Origin: Caulobacter sp. 17J65-9
Lineage (GTDB): Bacteria > Pseudomonadota > Alphaproteobacteria > Caulobacterales > Caulobacteraceae
Assembly: GCF_010975005.1 (NCBI RefSeq)
Contig: NZ_JAAIVC010000011.1
Coordinates: forward strand, 1-49,914
DNA length: 49,914 nucleotides
Direction of reading: 5' to 3'
Below are positions 42,493 through 49,914 of the stretch, piece after piece. A program made the translations under genes and the position numbers. Below the pieces are notes generated by a model. The model saw only the letters and a program-made list of their open reading frames with translations, had not been told where the DNA came from and did no database searches. Numbering within the stretch: position 1 is the first letter of the stretch; every line of letters starts with the position of its first letter.

Positions 42493-43207
42493 CCGCCGGC
42501 GCCTCGACCAGGCCGCGCTGTTCCATCTCCTGGCGGGCGCGGGTCAGCACGTCGGCGTTCATGTCGGCCTGGGTCAGCATCCAGCGCAGGTAGTCGGAGG
42601 GCACGGCCGTCCAGGGCTTGCCGCGGTGCTTTCCGAACGGGACGACGTGCAGCTCGCGCGGCGCCTCGGTCCAGGCCAGCATGTCCTCGACGGAGGCCGC
42701 GGCCAGCAGGTCGATCAGGATGTGGGCGGTGACCCAGGCGTCGGGGCCTGCCCGGTGCGGCGGCATGGCCAGGGCCGGGTCGAGCCGCAGGCCCCGCCAG
42801 TAGCGCAGCACCTGGTTGGAAAAGCCCGGCGCTTCCGGCCAGGCGCGCTTGGCCGACTTCACCGTGCAGATCCACGGCACATCTTCGGTCACCGCGGGCG
42901 TGATGAAGCCGCGCTCGAAACTGGCGTTATGGGCGACGAGCGCATCGGGCCGGCCGCCTTCCCAGACCAGTTCGCGCAGGAGCTCCGCGCTGCAGCTGGC
43001 CATATCGGCCGGGAAGTCGTCCGGCGTCAGGTGGTGCACGGCCATGGCGTGGACGGTGATCTCGCCCAGCGGCCGCAGCAGGCGGGTGCGGGGAAGCTCG
43101 GCCCGCACGCCGTGCTCGTCGGTCACGACGTCGACCACGCCCACCTCGATGATCTCGGCCTCCGGGCCGCCGGCGGTGGTCTCGATGTCGATGACGCGAA
43201 GTCTCAT
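42488..43207 (-). CDS. DnaQ-fold 3'-5' exonuclease, ExoX-like, with C-terminal DUF3820 region
   Basis: A 239-residue DEDD exonuclease. Exo I is RVIDIETTA, with metal ligands Asp7 and Glu9. Exo II is ALVAHNASFERGF, and Exo III is in APPHRAGPDAWVTAHILID-like sequence (PPHRAGPDAWVTAHIL). The last third carries PFGKHRGKPWTAVPSDYLRWML, the DUF3820 signature often joined to such nucleases. It probably trims single-stranded DNA 3' ends; RNase T-type RNA activity cannot be excluded. ATG 43207 is the natural start. Confidence 0.88.
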   Translation of the reverse strand: MRLRVIDIETTAGGPEAEIIEVGVVDVVTDEHGVRAELPRTRLLRPLGEITVHAMAVHHLTPDDFPADMASCSAELLRELVWEGGRPDALVAHNASFERGFITPAVTEDVPWICTVKSAKRAWPEAPGFSNQVLRYWRGLRLDPALAMPPHRAGPDAWVTAHILIDLLAAASVEDMLAWTEAPRELHVVPFGKHRGKPWTAVPSDYLRWMLTQADMNADVLTRARQEMEQRGLVEAPAA

Positions 43208-43317
43208 GTACGGGCTCGGGCGCGAATCCGGGGAAGTCCCGCCAGCATATAGGCGTTCGCGCCGCGTCAGGATCGGACGTATTGACCGCAGCCCCCGGCT
43301 CAGGCGAGGAGCCGCCT

Positions 43318-43602
43318 ATGGCGAGCGGATGGATGATCGGGGTGATGGTCGAACGGCCGGGCGAAACCGGCTTCGTGCGGCACTACTACGCCGTCGGCCA
43401 GGAGGACCGGGCCCGGGCCGAGTGGGCCGCGGTCGACGCCGCCCTGACGCTCGGGCGCATCGCCACCAGCCCGGTCGACGGCTGGGAACCTGTGCAGGCG
43501 GTCGATCCCCTGCCGCCCAAGACCGTGCAGGCGCTGGGCCTGCGGCCCGGCCAGATCCGCGCGCTGGGCGACAAGTGGCCCCGCCGGTGGCTGGGGCGGT
43601 GA
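43318..43602 (+). CDS. Small conserved-looking protein, unknown function
   Basis: A 94-residue cytoplasmic protein with no recognised family. ATG 43318 follows GAGGAG at about seven bases, so expression is likely. It has an N-terminal strand pair (GWMIGVMVERPGETGFVRHYYAVG), a helix (QEDRARAEWAAVDAALTLG) and a helical C-terminal part with GLRPGQIRALGDKWPRRW. No signal peptide or membrane segment is seen. It is immediately followed by a palindrome-rich spacer. Confidence 0.65.
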   Translation: MASGWMIGVMVERPGETGFVRHYYAVGQEDRARAEWAAVDAALTLGRIATSPVDGWEPVQAVDPLPPKTVQALGLRPGQIRALGDKWPRRWLGR

Positions 43603-43610
43603 GGCAAAAT

Positions 43611-43845
43611 CCTCCCCCGAGCGAAGCGGTGGGGGAGGGGGTGACGAGCGCCGGCCTGCACGGCAGGCCGGATGCGATCGACAACGATTTGTCGATCGCC
43701 GCGAAGAACGCCCGCGCCTAGGGCGCGGGCTGGGCGAAGCGGTGGAGGGGGCTCCAGCGGAGCGAGCCCTCGCAGCTGCGCCGTCCCGCCAAGACGAGCC
43801 CCCTCCACCACGCTGCGCGTGGTCCCCCTCCCCCAGAGGGGGAGG
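43611..43845. repeat. Palindrome-mosaic intergenic region
   Basis: The spacer between the small protein and mnmH is packed with perfect inverted repeats. These are CCTCCCCC/GGGGGAGG (43611-43618, 43631-43638), CCGGCCTG/CAGGCCGG (43651-43658, 43664-43671), GCGATCGACAA/TTGTCGATCGC (43674-43684, 43689-43699), GCCCGCGCC/GGCGCGGGC (43710-43718, 43722-43730), GGTGGAGGGGGCTC/GAGCCCCCTCCACC (43741-43754, 43796-43809), ACCACGC/GCGTGGT (43807-43813, 43817-43823) and CCTCCCCC/GGGGGAGG (43827-43834, 43838-43845). Both ends share CCTCCCCC/GGGGGAGG with one another. It probably combines several dispersed palindromic elements. Confidence 0.85.
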
Positions 43846-43848
43846 ACA

Positions 43849-44919
43849 TTAGGCACGCCACCCGTCCACCAACCCCGCCACCGCGTCGGCGGCACGTTCC
43901 TGCGAGCCTGGATCGAGGGTGGGCAGGGTGACCACGCCCAGCCGCGGCCGCGCGTCCTCGCGGCTGGAGCGGCGGTAGGCGGGGTCGTAGTGGGCCTCGA
44001 TCAGCGCCTCGGCCAGGGCCGAGAAGGCGCGCGTGTCGGCCAGCTCCCGCCACTCCGCCAGGCGTTCGCGGCTGTGGTGGCGGGGCAGGCGGGACAGCGC
44101 CGCGTACAGGGCGGCCTGATCCTCGGCCAGGTCGCGATAGGTCTGGGCCAGATAGGTGGCGCGTTCGGCGGTCGGCGCGCAGACCTCGATCCGCGGCGCG
44201 GCCTGCATGGCCCGCCACAGCACCGGCGGCAGCATGATCTCGCCGATCTTGCTGGATTCCGCCTCGACCAGGACGGGACGGCTCGGGTCCAGCCGCTCCA
44301 TGGCTTCGAGCAGCCGGCTCTCGAACAGCTTCTGGCCGGGCTGGGGACGGCCGGGCAGGGCGCCCAGCAGCGAACCGCGGTGCGCGGCCAGGCCCTCCAG
44401 GTCGAGCGTCTGCACGCCGCGCTCGGCCAGGCGGCCCAGGATCTCCGTCTTGGCCGTGCCGGTGCCGCCGTCCAGCAGGACCAGCTTCGGCGCGGGCGCC
44501 TCGCCGTACAGCCGCTCGGTCACATGCCGCCGCCAGGTCCGGTAGCCGCCGACCAGCAGGGTGGTGCGCCAGCCGACCTGCGAGAGGATGGTGGCCATGG
44601 CGTGCGAGCGCTGGCCGCCGCGCCAGCAGTAGACCAGCGGCTGGAAGCCGCTCGGACGGTCGGCCAGGGCGCCGTCCAGGTGGGCGGCGATGTTGCGCGC
44701 CACGTGGGCCGCGCCGAGGCGTCGGGCCCGGAACTTGGACTCCTGGACGTAGATGGTCCCGACCTCGGCGCGCTGGGCGTCGTCCAGCACCGGCAGGTTC
44801 TCGGCGCCCGGCAGGTGGTCCTCGGCGAACTCGCCGGGGCTGCGCACGTCGATCACCGCGTCGAAGCGCGAAAGCGCGGCGGTGTCGATGGTCTCGAGCC
44901 GGTGGATGGTGTCGGTCAT
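43849..44919 (-). CDS. mnmH: tRNA 2-selenouridine synthase
   Basis: Replaces sulfur by selenium in the wobble 2-thiouridine of Lys, Glu and Gln tRNAs, using selenophosphate, via a geranylated intermediate. The 356 residues contain an N-terminal rhodanese domain with catalytic Cys98 in PLVYCWRGGQRS. A P-loop domain follows, with Walker A GGTGTAKT at 151-158. The family name also appears as SelU/YbbB. It diverges from selD across 60 bp, which provides its selenium donor. The length is normal. Confidence 0.95.
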   Translation of the reverse strand: MTDTIHRLETIDTAALSRFDAVIDVRSPGEFAEDHLPGAENLPVLDDAQRAEVGTIYVQESKFRARRLGAAHVARNIAAHLDGALADRPSGFQPLVYCWRGGQRSHAMATILSQVGWRTTLLVGGYRTWRRHVTERLYGEAPAPKLVLLDGGTGTAKTEILGRLAERGVQTLDLEGLAAHRGSLLGALPGRPQPGQKLFESRLLEAMERLDPSRPVLVEAESSKIGEIMLPPVLWRAMQAAPRIEVCAPTAERATYLAQTYRDLAEDQAALYAALSRLPRHHSRERLAEWRELADTRAFSALAEALIEAHYDPAYRRSSREDARPRLGVVTLPTLDPGSQERAADAVAGLVDGWRA

Positions 44920-44979
44920 TCGGCGCAGCTATAGGCCGTTTGCGGGCCGCGCGCAGCCTTGGGCCCGGAGGGAAATCCG

Positions 44980-46020
44980 ATGACCGAAGCGCCCCGTCTG
45001 ACCTCGCTCGCCCACGGCGGCGGCTGCGGCTGCAAGCTGGCGCCTGCGGTGCTGCGCGACATCCTGGCCGGCATGCCCGCGGCGGCGGCCTTCCCGAACC
45101 TGCTGGTCGGCACCGAGACCTCGGACGACGCGGCCGTGTGGCGGCTGAACGACGAGCAGGCGCTGGTGGCCACCACCGACTTCTTCATGCCGGTGGTGGA
45201 CGATCCCTACGACTTCGGCCGCATCGCCGCGACCAACGCCCTGTCGGACGTCTACGCCATGGGCGCCAAGCCGATCATGGCGCTGGCCATCGTCGGCATG
45301 CCGGTGAACGTCCTGCCGGTCGACGCCATCCGGGGCATCCTGGCCGGCGGCGCCTCGGTGTGCGCCGCGGCTGGCGTGCCGATCGCCGGTGGCCACTCGA
45401 TCGACAGCGTCGAGCCGATCTACGGTCTGGTGGCGCTGGGACTGGTGCATCCCGACCGGGTGCTGACCAACCGCGGCGCGCGGGCCGGCGACGTGCTGAT
45501 CCTGACCAAGCCGCTGGGCGTGGGCGTGCTCAGCGCCGCCTTCAAGAAGGGCGAGCTGGACGAGGCCGGCTACGCCGCCCTGATCGACACCACCACCCGG
45601 CTGAACGCCGTGGGCGCGGAGTTGACCGAGATCGCGGGCGTGCGCGCGGTCACCGACGTCACCGGCTTCGGCCTGCTGGGCCACGCCCTGGAGATGGCCC
45701 GCGGCTCGGGCCTGACGGTCGAGCTCGACGCGGCCGCCGCTCCCTTGATCACGGGTGTCGAGGTTATGGCCCGGGCCGGCGTGCGCACCGGCGGCGCGGT
45801 GCGCAACTGGGCCAGCTACGGCGACTTCGTGCGGGCCGAGGGGCTGGACGACTGGCGGCGCGATCTGCTGTGCGATCCCCAGACCAGCGGCGGCCTGCTG
45901 ATCGCGGTCGCGCCCGAGCGGGCGCAGGCCGTGCTGGCCCTGGCGCGCGCCCGCGGCTTCGGCGCCGCGGCCGCGGTCGGGCGAGTGCTCGAAGGAGCGG
46001 CCGAGGTGCGGGTGCGGTAG
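44980..46020 (+). CDS. selD: Selenide, water dikinase (selenophosphate synthetase)
   Basis: Makes selenophosphate from selenide and ATP. The 346 residues start with [11 protein letters not shown], where Cys16 and Lys19 correspond to the catalytic pair; Cys16 is encoded by TGC, so this enzyme has no selenocysteine. Further motifs are [41 protein letters not shown] and [19 protein letters not shown], typical of the ATP and metal site, and [18 protein letters not shown] 44980 follows GGAGGGAAA; an ATG seven codons upstream is less well spaced. It is divergent from mnmH. Confidence 0.96.
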   Translation: MTEAPRLTSLAHGGGCGCKLAPAVLRDILAGMPAAAAFPNLLVGTETSDDAAVWRLNDEQALVATTDFFMPVVDDPYDFGRIAATNALSDVYAMGAKPIMALAIVGMPVNVLPVDAIRGILAGGASVCAAAGVPIAGGHSIDSVEPIYGLVALGLVHPDRVLTNRGARAGDVLILTKPLGVGVLSAAFKKGELDEAGYAALIDTTTRLNAVGAELTEIAGVRAVTDVTGFGLLGHALEMARGSGLTVELDAAAAPLITGVEVMARAGVRTGGAVRNWASYGDFVRAEGLDDWRRDLLCDPQTSGGLLIAVAPERAQAVLALARARGFGAAAAVGRVLEGAAEVRVR

Positions 46021-46027
46021 CCCGCGC

Positions 46028-48589
46028 CTACAGCCAGTCGCCGAAGCTGTCGTTCGGCTGCGGTCCGGCCAGCAGCACGTCCTCGGGCCGAAGCATGTCG
46101 GCCCACACGCCGTGCAGCACGACCGTCGTCCCCTCCAGGCGAATGAACAGGTCGTCGCCCTTCTGGACGAAGGCGGTCTGCGACTGCTCGAACGTCATGT
46201 CGCCGAAGGCCGTCAGGTCCAGCAGGTCGCCGCCCGGCCCGCCGGCCCCCTGGAAGTCGTCGATGGTCGCCGAGCCCGGACCGTCGATCACGAAGCGGTC
46301 GTTTCCGGCGCCGCCGACCAGACGGTCGGTTCCGCCGCCGGAGACCAGCACGTCGGCCCCCGCGCCGGCCATCAGGACATCGTCGCCGAGCCCGCCGTCC
46401 AGCCAGTCGTCGCCGCCGGCGGCCGACAGTTCGTCGTTCCCGGCGCCGCCGTACAGCCGGTCCTTGCCGTCCGAGGCGCCGAGGTGGTCGTTTCCGTCGC
46501 CGCCGTCGAGGACCGCGGCGCCGGTCCCGCCGGAGATCCAGTCGTCCCCGCCCATGCCCCAGATGGTCTCGCCCTGGCCGGCGCCGTAGATCGCGTCGGC
46601 GAACGCCGTGCCGCGGACCTGTTCGACGCCGACGAAGGTGTCGCCGGCCGCATCCCAGTCGCCGTAGCCGCCACGCAGATGGATGAACACCGCCCGGGTC
46701 GAGCCGGAGTAATCCACCAGGTCGACACCCGAGCCGCCGATGAAGCGGTCGGCGCCCGCGCCGCCGACCATCACGTCGTCGCCCGCGCCGCCGTCCAGCA
46801 TGTCGTCGCCGGCGCCGCCCTCCAGCCGGTCGGCGCCCCCGCCAGCCGACAGTTCGTCGTTCCCGGCGCCGCCGTACAGCCGGTCGTTGCTGTCCGACGA
46901 GATCAGGTGGTCGTTTCCGTCGCCGCCGTCGAGCACGGCCGCGCCGCTACGGCTGTAGAGCCAGTCGTCCCCGCCCATCCCCCAGAGGGTCTCGTCCAGG
47001 CCGTCGGCCCCGTAGATCGTATCGGCGAAGGCGCCGCCGCGGACCTGCTCGATCCCGACGAAGGTGTCGCCGGCCGCGTCCCCGCCGCCTGCGCCTTGCA
47101 TGTCGACGACCACCGCCTGGGCCGAGCCGGTGTAGTCCGCCGTGTCGACGCCTGAGCCGCCGAGGAAGCGGTCGGCCCCGGCGCCGCCGACCAGCACGTC
47201 GTCGCCCGCGCCTCCGTCCAGCACGTCGTCGCCGGCCCCGCCGTCGAGGGTCTCGCCCGCGTCCGTGCCGGTCAGCCGGTCGGCGAAGGCCGAGCCCGCC
47301 ACCCGTTCGACCGAGACCAGGTCCGCCGTCTTCATGGCGAACACCACGCCCTGGGCCGCGCGGGCGAAGCTGAAGGTGTCGAAGCCGTCGCCGCCGTCCA
47401 GCCGGTCAAACCCGCCGCTCGCGTACAGCACGTCGTCCCCGGCGCCCCCCATCAGCACGTCGTCCTGGTCGCCGCCGTCCAGCGCATCGTTTCCGTCGCC
47501 GCCGCGCAGGGTGTCGCGGCCCTGGCCGCCCAGCAGTTCGTCCGCGCCCGCGCCGCCGTCGAGGGTGTCGTCCTGGCCGCCGCCGTCCAGCGTGTCGTTT
47601 CCGTCGCCGCCGCCGAGGGTGTCGCCGCCGAGGCCGCCCAGCAGGAGGTCCGCGCCCGCGCCGCCGTCGAGAGTGTCGGCCTGGTCGCCGCCGTCCAGGA
47701 AGTCGTCACCCTCTTCGCCGGAGAGCCGGTCGCTGGCGTCGCCGCCCCAGATTCGGTCGGCGCCCGCGCCGCCCTTCAGGTCGTCCCAGTAGTACGAGCC
47801 GTAGATCAGGTCGTCGCCGTCGCCCCCGTCGGCCAGCGAAGCATACGCTGCGGGAAACGGGCTGCCGTCGACTTCGGAGTCCCCGCTTGTCCCAAGGCTG
47901 CGCCCGAGCCGCAGGACGTCGTCGCCGCCACGGCCCAGCAGGACGTCCTGGCCGAACACGCCCTCCAACACCTCGTCGGCGTCGCCGCCGGCCAGCACGT
48001 CGTCCCCTTCACCGCCGATCACGTGCTCGATCGACACCAGGGTGTCGCCGTAGGCTGCGCCACCGGTGACGCCGGTCAGGAGGTCGACGTAGACCGGGTC
48101 TGGTCGGCCGGTGTGGTACTCGATCGTGTCGAACCCGTCGCCGCCGTCGAACAGGTCCCAACCGCCGCCGTCGCCGACACCCCAGAAGAAGTCGTCGCCA
48201 CCGCCGCCGTACATCCGATCGTCGCCGCCGCCGCCGATAAAGCGGTTCGCCTGATCATCGCCGATCAGCAGGTCGGCGCCGCCGCCGCCGTAGAGGTTTT
48301 CGATCCCGACCAGCACGGCCGTGGTCACCCCGTTCGAGGCGTATCCCTTGGTCAGATCGAACACGACGGCGCCTACGCCGTCGTAGTAGACGCCGTCGAT
48401 ACCGTCGCCCCCGTCGAGCAGGTCGTCGTCACCGGTCCAGCGGAGCACGTCGTTGCCGGCCCCGCCGAGAAGATCGCTGCGGGCTTCCGTTCCGACCATC
48501 AGGTCGTCTTCCGGGCCGCCTGCAGCCGGAAAGTCGGTTCCCTTGGGCAGCGAGGGCGAAGGCGAGGGCAGGTCGGCGAGCGAGCGCAT
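46028..48589 (-). CDS. Large RTX (hemolysin-type) calcium-binding repeat protein
   Basis: An 853-residue protein built from more than thirty GGxGxDxU nonapeptide-type repeats (e.g. LDGGDGNDHL, LYGGAGNDEL), which form calcium-binding beta-rolls outside the cell. Five modules of the form VxVDxxxG...AxGDTxVxIExVxG interrupt the repeats. No signal peptide is seen. The acidic, glycine-poor C-terminus with DDFQGAGGPGGDLLDLTAFG is the usual type I secretion signal region. ATG 48589 is chosen because GGAGA precedes it, although the frame remains open for 63 codons upstream. A 423-bp tandem duplication lies within it. No HlyB/D/TolC genes are next to it. Function (adhesin, surface layer, enzyme-free) is unknown. 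Confidence 0.9.
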   Translation of the reverse strand: MRSLADLPSPSPSLPKGTDFPAAGGPEDDLMVGTEARSDLLGGAGNDVLRWTGDDDLLDGGDGIDGVYYDGVGAVVFDLTKGYASNGVTTAVLVGIENLYGGGGADLLIGDDQANRFIGGGGDDRMYGGGGDDFFWGVGDGGGWDLFDGGDGFDTIEYHTGRPDPVYVDLLTGVTGGAAYGDTLVSIEHVIGGEGDDVLAGGDADEVLEGVFGQDVLLGRGGDDVLRLGRSLGTSGDSEVDGSPFPAAYASLADGGDGDDLIYGSYYWDDLKGGAGADRIWGGDASDRLSGEEGDDFLDGGDQADTLDGGAGADLLLGGLGGDTLGGGDGNDTLDGGGQDDTLDGGAGADELLGGQGRDTLRGGDGNDALDGGDQDDVLMGGAGDDVLYASGGFDRLDGGDGFDTFSFARAAQGVVFAMKTADLVSVERVAGSAFADRLTGTDAGETLDGGAGDDVLDGGAGDDVLVGGAGADRFLGGSGVDTADYTGSAQAVVVDMQGAGGGDAAGDTFVGIEQVRGGAFADTIYGADGLDETLWGMGGDDWLYSRSGAAVLDGGDGNDHLISSDSNDRLYGGAGNDELSAGGGADRLEGGAGDDMLDGGAGDDVMVGGAGADRFIGGSGVDLVDYSGSTRAVFIHLRGGYGDWDAAGDTFVGVEQVRGTAFADAIYGAGQGETIWGMGGDDWISGGTGAAVLDGGDGNDHLGASDGKDRLYGGAGNDELSAAGGDDWLDGGLGDDVLMAGAGADVLVSGGGTDRLVGGAGNDRFVIDGPGSATIDDFQGAGGPGGDLLDLTAFGDMTFEQSQTAFVQKGDDLFIRLEGTTVVLHGVWADMLRPEDVLLAGPQPNDSFGDWL
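46451..47166 (-). repeat. 423-bp tandem duplication within the RTX gene
   Basis: Landmarks repeat at exactly 423 bp (141 codons): GTACAGCCGG at 46451 and 46874, and AAGCGGTCGG at 46743 and 47166. The repeat units carry matched protein segments such as GGAGADRFIGGSGVD and GGAGADRFLGGSGVD, and DDWISGGTGAAVLDGGDGND and DDWLYSRSGAAVLDGGDGND. The exact boundaries are not resolved by eye because the flanks are themselves repetitive. The two copies differ, so the duplication is not very recent. Confidence 0.8.
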
Positions 48590-48899
48590 GGGCGTCTCCG
48601 ATCGAACGGCGCGGTTCGCCAGAGCATGCCGTCGCGGCAAAAGAGGCGAACCCGCTTCCACCGCAGCGCTGTCCGGCTTCGTCGCAGACGCCTGGGCCGC
48701 AGGGGCCTGTCGCTCAGGCGGTCGCGGCGGGGGCCGAGGCCATGGCGCGAGCCCATCGGCGCTCGCGTGGCGAGGCAACGTTTCGACGCAGGAATGTCGG
48801 ACTTCGTCGAGTCTGAGCTGCCTAGCCTGGCGACAGCTTCACTATTCCGCCCCGGATGTCGGCGCCGTTGGGGCGGTCGACGATACTTCGGGGGAACCA
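48590..48899. other. Divergent promoter region between the RTX and beta-barrel genes
   Basis: This 310-bp spacer is the longest in the window without an assigned gene. It carries an 8-bp inverted repeat, GGTTCGCC (48613-48620) and GGCGAACC (48645-48652). The RTX frame stays open through most of it on the minus strand, so part could be coding if an upstream start is used. No clear -10/-35 pair was recognised. The RTX ribosome-binding GGAGA is just beyond its left end and the GGGGGA of the right gene at 48891-48896. Confidence 0.5.
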
Positions 48900-49688
48900 G
48901 TGAAAGTCACGCTGCTCGCGACGGCCGCCGCCGCCGTTCTGTTCGCCGCCGCGCCCGCCATGGCCGACGAGGTCGTCGCCCACGTCGACGCCGGCTACAG
49001 CCTGCACAACTGGGACTTCGAGGACGGCGACAGCGCGGACAACACCGACCTGTCGCTCGGCGGCGGTTTCGCCACCACCTTCGACAACGGCCTGATGCTG
49101 CAGGGCGACGGCCGGCTGAACCACTACACGTGGGACGGCGACGAGGAATCCAACAGCTTCGGTTACGCCGCCGTGCACCTGGCGACGCGCAACGACCAGT
49201 ACGCCTTCGGCGCGTTCGCGGGCGAGCTGGGCTATTACAACAACAGCGGGCTGATGGGCGGGGTCGAGGGCCAGGTCTTCCTCGAGCGCGCCACCCTGTC
49301 CGGCTCCCTCGGTTATGCGCAGGTCGACGACTGGTTCGCGGACGTTAAGGGCTGGAGCGGCCAGGCGGCCGCCAAGTACTTCGTCAACGACAACTTCTCG
49401 GTGGACGCTGCGGTCGGCTACGGAGACTGGGACGCCTGGTCGGAGTTCAACAACTGGAACGCCAGCGTGACCGGCGAGTACAAGTTCGCCGGGTCGCCGG
49501 CCAGCGTTTACGCCGGCTATCGCCACGACGAGAACAGCTACGACGACGACGACGGCATCGCCATCGACACCTTCACGGTCGGCGTGCGCCTGGCCTTCGG
49601 CGCGGAGACCCTGCGCGATCGCGACCGCCACGGCGCCAGCCTCGCCGGCGCCAAGGCCATGGCGGACGACTTCGTCCACTACTACTGA
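48900..49688 (+). CDS. Predicted outer-membrane beta-barrel protein, Asp- and aromatic-rich
   Basis: A 262-residue protein with a signal peptide (KVTLLATAAAAVLFAAAPAM then A-DE). The mature sequence alternates hydrophobic and polar residues with aromatic girdle residues, as in a porin-like barrel of about 8-10 strands (AHVDAGYSLHNWDFEDG, GYAAVHLATRNDQYAFGAF, SVYAGYRHDENSYDDDDG). Asp/Asn runs lie in the predicted loops. I do not recognise a named family. The start is GTG 48900, after GGGGGAA. It ends FVHYY, not with the classic terminal Phe, and is followed by a terminator. Confidence 0.75.
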   Translation: MKVTLLATAAAAVLFAAAPAMADEVVAHVDAGYSLHNWDFEDGDSADNTDLSLGGGFATTFDNGLMLQGDGRLNHYTWDGDEESNSFGYAAVHLATRNDQYAFGAFAGELGYYNNSGLMGGVEGQVFLERATLSGSLGYAQVDDWFADVKGWSGQAAAKYFVNDNFSVDAAVGYGDWDAWSEFNNWNASVTGEYKFAGSPASVYAGYRHDENSYDDDDGIAIDTFTVGVRLAFGAETLRDRDRHGASLAGAKAMADDFVHYY

Positions 49689-49714
49689 GGCGTGCGCGCC
49701 TGACCTGGACTACG

Positions 49715-49744
49715 ACGGCCCCGGAGATCCTCCGGGGCCGTTTT
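49715..49744 (+). terminator. Intrinsic terminator after the beta-barrel gene
   Basis: ACGGCCCCGGA (49715-49725) and TCCGGGGCCGT (49731-49741) form a perfect 11-bp stem with a GATCC loop, followed by TTTT. It is 27 bp after the stop codon. Confidence 0.93.
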
Positions 49745-49810
49745 CGTTGAAGGTTCTCGTCTTTCGTCCGTCATGTCGGCATGCTCGGCGGTGAGCGGCG
49801 GGAGCGAGGG

Positions 49811-49914
49811 ATGGGCCTGTTCGACTGGCTGGCCGGCGGGGCGAAGCCCGCGGCGCGGCGCGAGGCGGCGGCGCTGGACGCCGTGACGTCCGCGCGCGAG
49901 GGGCTGGCCGGGCG
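49811..49914 (+). CDS. Start of a gene cut by the window edge
   Basis: ATG 49811 follows GGGAGCGAGGG and opens a frame that continues to the right edge (34 residues). It begins MGLFDWLAGGAKPAARREAA and is Ala/Arg-rich. The fragment is too short to identify. Its start is 67 bp after the terminator of the preceding gene. Confidence 0.55.
   Translation, partial: MGLFDWLAGGAKPAARREAAALDAVTSAREGLAG

Noticed and set aside
44980-45040. Selenocysteine in SelD
   Set aside because: The active-site codon is TGC (cysteine), and no in-frame TGA occurs before the normal stop.
46028-48589. Regularly repeated DNA suggesting a CRISPR array
   Set aside because: The repeats are in frame, vary in spacing and sequence and encode GGxGxD motifs of an RTX protein.
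46028-49914. Type I secretion system genes near the RTX protein
   Set aside because: No ABC exporter, membrane fusion protein or TolC-like gene occurs in the window; only the substrate is present.

Overview
The window is very GC-rich, gene-dense chromosomal DNA, probably from the alphaproteobacterial order Caulobacterales (Caulobacter or Phenylobacterium type). The best clue is a full-length PopA-type protein (35008-36333). It has aspartate 55 in its first receiver domain, arginine 357 in a c-di-GMP inhibitory site and a destroyed GGDEF motif, all features of the Caulobacter cell-cycle protein. An alphaproteobacterial NDUFS4-like complex I subunit, a two-domain cold-shock protein, class I PhaC, GlpX, an AapJQMP amino-acid transporter, frequent GTG/TTG starts and a tRNA promoter matching the Caulobacter housekeeping consensus agree with this. 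Most of the window is ordinary core genome. I saw no insertion sequence, prophage or CRISPR array.

Layout. 1-4279: a truncated SIMPL-like secreted protein, PHA synthase (phaC), a small lipoprotein and glpX. 4281-6077: recJ. 6144-8013: tRNA-Glu, tRNA-Pro and tRNA-Arg interleaved with a double cold-shock protein, a DUF192 lipoprotein and the NDUFS4-like subunit. 8118-11174 is the accessory-looking part. It holds a 358-residue protein I do not recognise, with a less GC-rich reading frame, next to tRNA-Arg. It is followed by a secreted serine hydrolase divergent from an XRE-cupin regulator; a perfect 20-bp palindrome lies between those two. 11207-17261: ynfA, metC, aapJQMP and a small secreted protein. 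17272-21672, minus strand: photolyase, cyclopropane fatty-acid synthase, sulfurtransferase (with an apparent CTG start) and a double-hotdog thioesterase.

21777-27628 is an envelope/LPS neighbourhood: kdsA, two family 2 glycosyltransferases, an LpxL-like acyltransferase, a DUF3089 protein that seems to lack its serine nucleophile, and a GT4 glycosyltransferase. 27739-33668 holds recG divergent from sdhE and mfd. 33799-38810: a secreted cupin, a FrnE-like DsbA protein, popA, a CaiB-type CoA-transferase, a YihY/BrkB membrane protein and tusA. 38847-43602: a secreted protein of unknown function, ku without a ligase partner, an S41-type protein, an RsuA/RluF pseudouridine synthase, an ExoX-like exonuclease and a small orphan ORF. 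43849-46020: divergent mnmH and selD, which together make selenouridine in tRNA. 46028-49688: a giant RTX calcium-binding protein divergent from a predicted beta-barrel protein. A partial ORF reaches the right edge.

Two intergenic spacers (33678-33785 and 43611-43845) are built almost entirely of nested perfect inverted repeats and look like dispersed palindromic elements. No complete new defence or biosynthetic system could be recognised. The most original leads are the unknown tRNA-adjacent gene, the palindrome-controlled hydrolase/XRE-cupin pair, the CTG-initiated sulfurtransferase, the nucleophile-less DUF3089 protein and the palindrome mosaics.
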